Part shown: piece after piece, positions 57,963-64,000 of the stretch | Layout of the letters: each line of letters opens with the position of its first letter | Numbering within the stretch: position 1 is the first letter of the stretch | From: Microdochium bolleyi | Taxonomy: Eukaryota > Ascomycota > Sordariomycetes > Xylariales > Microdochiaceae | Assembly (NCBI GenBank): GCA_001566295.1 | Contig: KQ964272.1 | Location: forward strand, 124,001-188,000 | Direction: 5' to 3' | DNA: 64,000 bases | Translations under genes and position numbers: made by a program | Notes under the pieces: model-generated | What the model was told of the DNA's origin: nothing | The model's database searches: none | Seen by the model: the letters and a program-made list of their open reading frames with translations, nothing else

Positions 57963-59308
57963 TTACTTCTCTTCGGTGGGCGGTGCGCTGCCAGTGGTCG
58001 GGAAGCCCATGAAGATCTTAAAGTAGTCCTATGGGCCGATAGTGTCAGTAGACTTTGGAGGAGAGGCAATAATGGCAGAGGAACGCCTGTGCACTTACGT
58101 AGATCATCCATTGAAGACCCGTTAGTGTTCCGATCATGACAATACGGACTGGTAGACCGTTCCACAGCCCACCAAATCCGATCTCGCGGTAGTTGCGGCC
58201 AACGGCAGCCCCAAAGGCTTCACCGGACTTGCGATTCGCGTTCAGCTTGCTCACAAGCACATCTGCAGGGTGCGAGACAATGGCACAGAGGATTCCAGCT
58301 GCGTAGCCACCGACGAAGCTGACTCCCGTCTGAGCGGCCTTGCTGTAGTCGCTCTTCTGACCTGGGAGCCGAGCGTAAATCATCTCGACGATGGTCTCGA
58401 ACGAAGCGAACTTCATCATGGTATAAGGAATCTGCCGGCCCCACAAGGGGTACAGGCCTTTGTACAGACCACCCACGCCCTCTGCGGCTCTGATCTTGTT
58501 GATGCCATCGAAAGTGCCAGTGTAGGCGGCCGGGATAGTGGTCTGCATTCGAACCTTGACAGCTTCGAATGGGCAGAGCGCGAGATCAGCGAGGAACTCG
58601 GCTGAAGCGGAAGCAGCCAGGTACAGTAGCGTCTTGTTGTTCGCAGCTCTCTCAGGACCCGCGAGATCCGAATACGTCTTCTTGAAATATTCGTACCAGC
58701 CGTATTTGAAGGCACCCTGCGCGGAGTAACCAAGCAGGGTGGGGCTCCATCCGGTGAAGATACCACGCAGGCCTTCGGCTCTGTAGATCAAGCCCCAGGC
58801 CTGGAAGTTGCCCTTGTACAGAGACGAGTTGACTTGACGTCGACATTTGACAAGGTCAAGAGGCGTGACAGCAGTATGAGTTAGACCCTACGAGATGAAG
58901 GCCGGCAGCGGGTTAGCCTAAGCCCGGCCGAGAAGACCGAACGTGGAGCCCGGGGTGAGTGGATCACGGGAGGGACTTTCAGAGGCTCATGGCCGCCTCT
59001 AAAATACGAGTACTTACACAAGCCATCAAACCCCCAAAAGTGCAAGCAGCGTAGTACTGTCCCGAGTAGAGCTCAAGCTTCTTGCCAGCCTTGGCCTGAA
59101 CGGCACCACTGGCCTTGTCGAACTCCTTCTGGGCCTCGGCGCTGAGCTTCTTGGCCTTGTCCTTGGCATCGTCGACGACAGAGTATGCTACGTAGAGTTC
59201 AGGGCGAGCTTGATGAGGGGTGGCACTGGCCATGGGCGTGGACTTTGCATCGGTATGACCAGAGAAGGCCTGATGCAGAGCCGTATGGCTCGGAAAGAGC
59301 AACGGCAT
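57963..59308 (-). CDS. MIR1: Mitochondrial phosphate carrier
   Basis: Three exons, 59308-59018, 58887-58099 and 58028-57963, give 381 aa. The three mitochondrial-carrier repeats are plain: TPLDLVKCRRQ, CPFEAVKVRMQ and SHPADVLVSKLN, each at the end of an odd-numbered span. The phosphate-carrier features GLTHTAVTPLDLVK, LGYSAQGAFKYGWYEYFKK and GRQIPYTMMKFASFE are all present. The N-terminal 75 residues (start MPLLFPSHTALHQAFSG) form the extended hydrophilic leader typical of mould versions. The protein imports phosphate with protons across the inner membrane for ATP synthesis. The first in-frame ATG is 59308; the frame upstream contains no ATG. Exon junctions are all phase 0, and the last exon encodes DYFKIFMGFPTTG and a stop. 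Confidence 0.95.
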
Positions 59309-60349
59309 GACGTTCAATTGATTCAATTGGTAATGGCACCTGGAGAAAGCTGCATCGATCAGCGATGAGGACTTCTGTGATACAAGGCGATTGATGGGCT
59401 GGGCGGAGTGAGTACGTCAGGTCGTTGGGGGAGGCGGCTGGATCAGTCGGCCACAAGATATACTCCTACCTGTGTACTCACGATGTACTGGCTTCCACTC
59501 TCTAGTGTCTCATAATCTCACTGGTTGTTTTCATCCCCAGCAATGGCAATATTGGCGAGAGAGTATGAGCTGGGCAAGCTTGGAAAAACAAGGAGGGAGA
59601 GAGCTTCACGAAGGCGGGCGACAGAAGGTAGAAACAGGGCAATGCATTAAAACGCGCAGGGAGCCGCACGACTGAGCTTACGTGCGACCTCTGGCTCACA
59701 CACAGGCCCGCCGGCACCGTCCAGCATCCGACCCTCGACCCCAACACGGGAAGCTTGGAGGTGTGAGAGCACCAGATAGCTCTGTGGCAGGCGCGAGGGA
59801 CGGGCCCGGGCCCCAGATGACGTGTAGTGGGGCTACGGCTTGCGGTGATTGTGGGAGGGAGGCCCTTAACTCCGGATGATCTTGCACCATTTCCACCATG
59901 GAGCGCTCATTTGATGTTGCATGCACTTCGATCACCCAAGTGGATGAATATGTCTTGCGACTCGATTCGGGATAAGATCATGTCTGGGAGCACAACAGGA
60001 AGCAGCAAGCAGCCTGCAACTCCCACGAATAGCCCGGCAACTTCGGCCTCAATGGCAGGGCAGGACCCGGCTGGCCGCACTCAGCCGGGCCCCACTTGCC
60101 TTGATCCAGGGACAGAACGGCTGTCTGATGTCTGGCAGGATCCACCCCTCTGCTAGGTGAGGGTAGTCATCCCGCGATGCATTTTCACGGCTCGCCACCT
60201 CCACCCCGGTTCCAAACATCCGTCCAGAACATCCCATGCGACTCGGCAACAGCAATCGACCTTTTCCATCCGCATCCAGAGGCCTTCACCACACACCCAC
60301 TCGCTCTATAGGGTCACTGCCGCAATAGCAACGACAACAGCAGACCAAT
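59309..60349. promoter_or_regulatory. Divergent promoter of the phosphate carrier and CBS genes
   Basis: About 1.0 kb between two genes read away from each other. The CBS side has a CAACAGC-rich leader before the ATG. Specific factor sites were not assigned. Confidence 0.55.
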
Positions 60350-60941
60350 ATGGCGCAGATTGCTACCTCGCGGACACACATTGGCCCTTCGCCATTATCC
60401 AGTCAGCCATTCGTCTCGAAATGGTCTGACAGGTATCGCGGGGTGAGTTGTCTCCTCTGGTCCCATGTTGCCCAGAAGAAGGATTCCGTGCTAACTTCTG
60501 ATCACTCAACCCTCGCAGGCTACAGTACAAGACCTCGAGCCTCCGGCGGCCTTGTCCTTGAACCCGAACGACACCGTCTCCTTCGCCATGATGTACGCCT
60601 TCGAGCGCGAGTACACACACCTGACCATTGTCGACACCGAGACTCGCGCGCTGATGGGCTATATCGCCATCCCGGCGTTGCAGGCCAAGCTCGAGAGAGG
60701 AGAGGTCGCCAGCGAGGACCCCCTGTCGAAAGCAATGATGAGTTTCCAGCGGAAAGGGAAGAAGTACCAGGTCATCACCCTGGACACGCCGCTTGAAGAG
60801 CTCGAGGCATTCTTTGAGGGCCACTCGAGTGGCGGCCAGAAGCAGGAGTTTGCCGTCGTCAGTGACCAGGATAGGAAGTTTGTCATGGGTGTTGCGACGA
60901 GAGCGGATCTTGAAGAGTTCGTCAAGCGGAGGCCGGCTTAG
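60350..60941 (+). CDS. Small CBS-domain protein
   Basis: Two exons, 60350-60442 and 60519-60941, give 171 aa. After a short Ser/Thr N-terminus the joined sequence ATVQDLEPPAALSLNPNDTV enters a CBS pair. The first motif is FEREYTHLTIVDTETRALMG with YIAIPALQAKL. The second is KKYQVITLDTPLEELEAFFE with EFAVVSDQDRKFVMGVATRADLEEFVK. A CBS pair usually binds an adenosyl nucleotide and regulates a partner. No catalytic or transporter domain is attached, so this is a stand-alone two-CBS protein, as found in many moulds. Its partner is unknown. The intron is 76 nt with a clear GTGAGT donor. Confidence 0.88.
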
Positions 60942-62691
60942 TCTTGTTATGGAGTGACAGAGGCGTGGGCTTAGGGCTACATTGAAATAAGGGCGCTGGA
61001 AGCTGCAGGCGCAAGATACCACTTGTCGTGTAGGTCTTGTCAGACTTTTCCTTGGGCGTATTGGCATATTGCATATCAGGGGACAAAAGTTCAACATGGA
61101 TCAGAGCGGAATAGAGTTTGCGAGAGATACCCGCGATGGATGGAATCAGCAGCCCCAGGCTTTAATGTGGAGTGGCTAGTTCTCAACGACAACCACTTGC
61201 ACCAGGAAAGGGCTTGATGCTACGAACTGGGCGTTTGGTTCTGAATACTGTTGCCGAGCAATACAAAGACTGAATCAACGTTAAGCGCTGTAACGTCACG
61301 GAATATCTCTGGGTACGATACAGGGCTCTAAGTTCGGTAACGGGTTGTGAACTTCGTCGCTTTGACATTTCTTGCCATAACCGAGACGACTCTAAATACC
61401 GGCCTTCTAGCTTATGGACTTCCAAGCTGTCATTCTCAGCAATAGGTTTCCGTCGGGTACGGTAAGCATTGCTACCATACCATACGAATTACTCCGAGTC
61501 ATTGGCAAGCTTCACTTCCTCGGTGATTCGCATCAGACCCTTGGCGGCACGTGCCTGCCACCGTGCCTTGGAAGCCAAGACCGGCTATGGCGAACAGCTG
61601 ACCTGAACGAGCTAGGGGTCCTGTTGCTACCCTCGCTCTAACATGAGGAGGAGGGGAGTGAAGTCCCTTGGTCCTGGGAGGTGTCGTGGGTAGTTCATGC
61701 ACACAATAATACGGTCCTGACGTCGGTTGGTTGCGACCTCATGTCAGGATGCTGACCCGGGACGTATAGCTGTGTTGTGCTGTCGACGCTGCTTTTTGAA
61801 GACCTGTGCTTATCTCTCGGCCAACATACACATTCATAAAACCAAAGGCGACTCATGAGAGGCCGCGGGTGGTGTGGTCGTCAGCTCACAAGGCTGTGCT
61901 CGTCACCCGTTGCCCGTCGGTCGGCTGAAGCTATGGTGGGGTAGGAGGTTGCACCACCAAACAACCCCTGTCCCAGAGTCTCGTCATGCCTCGGTCGAGA
62001 GCACCTGGGCATCCATCTGCGTGTCATTATCAGCGACTCGAGGAACAAACACCTCGCTTCCCCGCGTATCTCCCCTCAGGCCCTTGTTCCTGTTCCAGCA
62101 GCCCAGAGCCTGCTCATGCGCCATGTGCCCGTCGACCACATGCAGCCGGGTAGGGATCGTCCCGGGAGGGCGGCGCCCCGGTTGACTGCTTCGGGGAGGG
62201 GAATGCGAGGCGGTCCCCACGCGAGGGCAGTGCCCCCTCTGCGGCGGAGGTGTCGAGGTCGATTCGTGGTTGCCGACCGACAGGTTAGGCAGGCCGGCAG
62301 GCAGGCAAGCAGGCTGTGCCTGGGACATGTCGTTGACCCCTCACGCATGCAAACACCAAGACCTGAGCAGGGCCCGACGACCCTGGGAGACGGGATTTCA
62401 TGTGAATGCACACCCAGCGACCGGGGTGTCTGGCCCCACGGGGCGGGCACATGAGGCAGAGAGTATAAGTAGCTCGTCGGTCCACGCGCTGCTAGCGGCC
62501 GTCGTGGTTTCCCTGGAGAAGAAGAAGAAGGAGAAGAAGAAGACGAAGGAAATACATCCTTCTCGGTATATTGCGAGACGACGCAGTTGGACCCACCACG
62601 ACTTGACGACATCGAACCACTTCTTCCCAGGTCGCAAACGTGCATCCTCCCGACTACAACCCTCAACTTCCTTGACCGCATCACCGCAACC
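60942..62691. other. Spacer upstream of the last gene
   Basis: About 1.75 kb. It holds the 3' end of the CBS gene and the promoter and leader of the lipocalin-like gene, including a GA-rich (AAG) run at 62516-62550. Frames on both strands are short and without motifs. Confidence 0.5.
62516..62550. repeat. GA-rich (AAG) run in the leader of the lipocalin-like gene
   Basis: Imperfect GAA/AAG repeats about 140 bp before the ATG. The run overlaps a 14-base sequence (CCCTGGAGAAGAAG, 62511-62524) that recurs exactly near the 3' end of the first intron (63378-63391). Confidence 0.9.
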
Positions 62692-64000
62692 ATGGCCGCC
62701 CCCAAGGAGAAGACCATTGCCGACCTCAACGGACAGTGGCTGCTTGTAAGTTCCGACCCCATCACAAGGAAACACCACACAGCTTTCCTTCTTCTTTTCT
62801 CGTCTTCTTCTTTTCGGCATTGCCTTCCCCGCCATCATTATCGATCGTCGTGACGACGACGATGATGATGATGGTGATGGTGATGACTCGCGGCAGCTGG
62901 CGTGCTGCTTGGCCGTACACGGGCTCGGCCCCATGCAATCGTTACCAAGACCTCGGCCCTTGGCGCCTTGCGCATGGGCTGGTCCGGAGCTCGAAGCTTG
63001 GCTTCCCATGGTGGGGTCAACACTCGCGAGCTCTCCTCCCACGAGCATGCGCCAGTGCCAGTGCTAGCACAGCCAAGCCGGCCTCGGCTTCGTGGGTGAC
63101 CGCTTTATGACGAAAGTCTTTGGCTGGCAGCTTGGCAACCGAACCGCACGCGCTCGCTCCAGTGTGCCGGCGAGTGTTCATGAGGCCGGTCTGAAGTGCA
63201 GCTTTATCGAGGACGAGGGAGGCCATGCCGCGGATGGTCCTGGTTCGCAGTGAGGCGCGAGAGCAACCCGTGGCGCGGACCTGTCCTTTGAGTTGGTCTT
63301 TGCGCATTGCGTCGTGGGCGGAGGGGGCTCTGCGTAGCGGAAGCGTTTCATGCATCCCCTCTTTGTTAAGACGATGCCCCTGGAGAAGAAGACGAGGAAG
63401 GAAAACGACCACACAAGCTGACTCACTCGCTCCCACGGGGAACCAGAACCACAAGCTGTCCACGCCGACCGAGAATGCCCTGGCCCTGCAGGGCATCGGC
63501 TTCTTCGTGCGCAAGACGATCGGCCTGGCCACCATTACCGTCGAGATCAAGCAGTACGAGGCGGCCCCCGCGCCGCCCAACACGACCGACGCGAGCGTGA
63601 TGCACATTGACAGCACGCAGTCGGCGTCCAAGCTCTCGTCGACGCAGGAGCACCGCAACCTCGACGGCGTGAGCCGCCCGCACTCGGACTGGCTGTTCGG
63701 CAGCTGCGAGGCCTTCAGCAAGCTCGTCACCGAGGACGACGTCAAGGGCTGGGTCGTCGAGAAGCACGGCGCCTTCATGGGCGAAGGGTGGCTCACCGGG
63801 CCCGAGGAGGCCACGGGCCCCAACGGCACGCTGCACCTGTACAACTACGTCGAGAACAAGGACCCCAAGGGCGGCTGGACGGCCGCGCAGATCTGGGGTT
63901 TCCAGATCGTCGACGGCGAGCGGAGATATACCCGCCTCGTCACCGTCGAGAAGGACGGCAAGGTCGAGACCCTCAGGATGGTCTACGACTACATTGGTCC
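62692..64000 (+). CDS. Lipocalin-like (calycin-type) fungal protein, 3' end cut by window edge
   Basis: Exon 1 is 62692-62745 (MAAPKEKTIADLNGQWLL). Exon 2 starts at 63447 in phase 0 with NHKLSTPTENALALQGIGFF and is still open at position 64000, giving 202 complete codons (204 if the last partial codons are extended). The W-L-N opening with ALQGIG-VRKTIGLATITVEIK, then SDWLFGSCEAFSK, WTAAQIWGFQIVDGERRYTR and LRMVYDYIG, matches a mould family of cytosolic proteins that look like a small beta-barrel of the lipocalin/fatty-acid-binding type. No enzyme function is known to me, so ligand binding is only a guess. There is no signal peptide. The first intron is 701 nt, far longer than any other here, and appears to contain an inserted element. 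Confidence 0.75.
62774..62781. repeat. Left copy of 8-bp direct repeat (candidate target-site duplication)
   Basis: The sequence ACCACACA, identical to 63408-63415, sits immediately outside the inverted ends of the intron insertion. Confidence 0.6.
62782..63407. mobile_element. Candidate non-autonomous insertion (MITE-like, 626 bp) inside an intron
   Basis: This segment lies between two perfect copies of ACCACACA. Its two ends are imperfect inverted repeats. The left end has CTCGTCTTCTTCT (62799-62811), the exact reverse complement of 63384-63396, and TTTCCTTC is the reverse complement of GAAGGAAA just outside it. Removing the segment and one repeat copy leaves a 67-nt intron, the normal size here. 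An 8-bp duplication is what hAT-type elements make, but no transposase is present and no family was recognised. The caveat is that the ends are low-complexity GA/CT sequence, and the leader carries a similar run. A (GAT)n microsatellite lies at about 62855-62885. Confidence 0.45.
63408..63415. repeat. Right copy of 8-bp direct repeat (candidate target-site duplication)
   Basis: The sequence ACCACACA, identical to 62774-62781, immediately follows the right end of the candidate insertion and lies 31 nt before the acceptor end. Confidence 0.6.

Noticed and set aside
1..64000. Search for a biosynthetic gene cluster around the tyrosinase, GH43 and acyltransferase
   Set aside because: No polyketide synthase, NRPS, terpene synthase, P450 or pathway regulator is present; the genes are separated by housekeeping functions.

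Overview
The window is nuclear DNA of a filamentous ascomycete (Pezizomycotina, most likely a Sordariomycete). The evidence is short spliceosomal introns (mostly 60-120 nt, GTNNGT donors, CAG/TAG acceptors), compact intergenic spacers with pyrimidine-rich leaders, and a protein set typical of moulds (secreted short tyrosinase, GH43, BOR1, DUF3602, BAH-PHD). I see no bacterial operons, CRISPR array, tRNA or rRNA. The species cannot be named from the sequence alone. Exon joins were read by hand from splice signals, reading phase and family similarity.

Layout. 1-16.8 kb: borate transporter BOR1 (-, cut by the left edge), an acyltransferase-3 membrane enzyme (+), then a run of minus-strand genes: proteasome beta-1 (PRE3), ERV2 sulfhydryl oxidase, a small membrane protein, a thioesterase-like protein, a membrane-anchored GH43 enzyme and a secreted short tyrosinase. 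16.8-20.5 kb has no clear gene. 20.5-27.2 kb: a secreted protein of unknown function (+), then chaperonin CCT2 (-) and eIF3b (+), which share a divergent promoter. 27.2-31.6 kb has no clear gene. 31.6-40.7 kb: a TBC1D12/14-like protein and a tricalbin (both +). 41.7-51.7 kb, all minus: an unknown cytosolic protein, capping protein beta (CAP2), a BAH-PHD chromatin reader and ATG22. 54-64 kb: a DUF3602/PAR32-like protein (+), NAD(P)H-hydrate dehydratase (-), mitochondrial phosphate carrier (-), a CBS-domain protein (+) and a lipocalin-like protein (+, cut by the right edge).

Most genes are independent housekeeping units: translation, protein folding and turnover, ER-PM contacts, the actin cytoskeleton, autophagy and mitochondrial transport. 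The 10-22 kb stretch is more accessory and secretory (GH43, tyrosinase, secreted unknown). The most unusual observation is the 701-nt first intron of the last gene. It looks like a normal 67-nt intron carrying a 626-bp insertion bounded by a perfect 8-bp direct repeat and imperfect inverted termini. Other notable points are a PHD finger split by about 140 residues, TBC catalytic fingers that appear lost, and microexons of 15 nt (at the catalytic Thr of PRE3) and 6 nt (ATG22).
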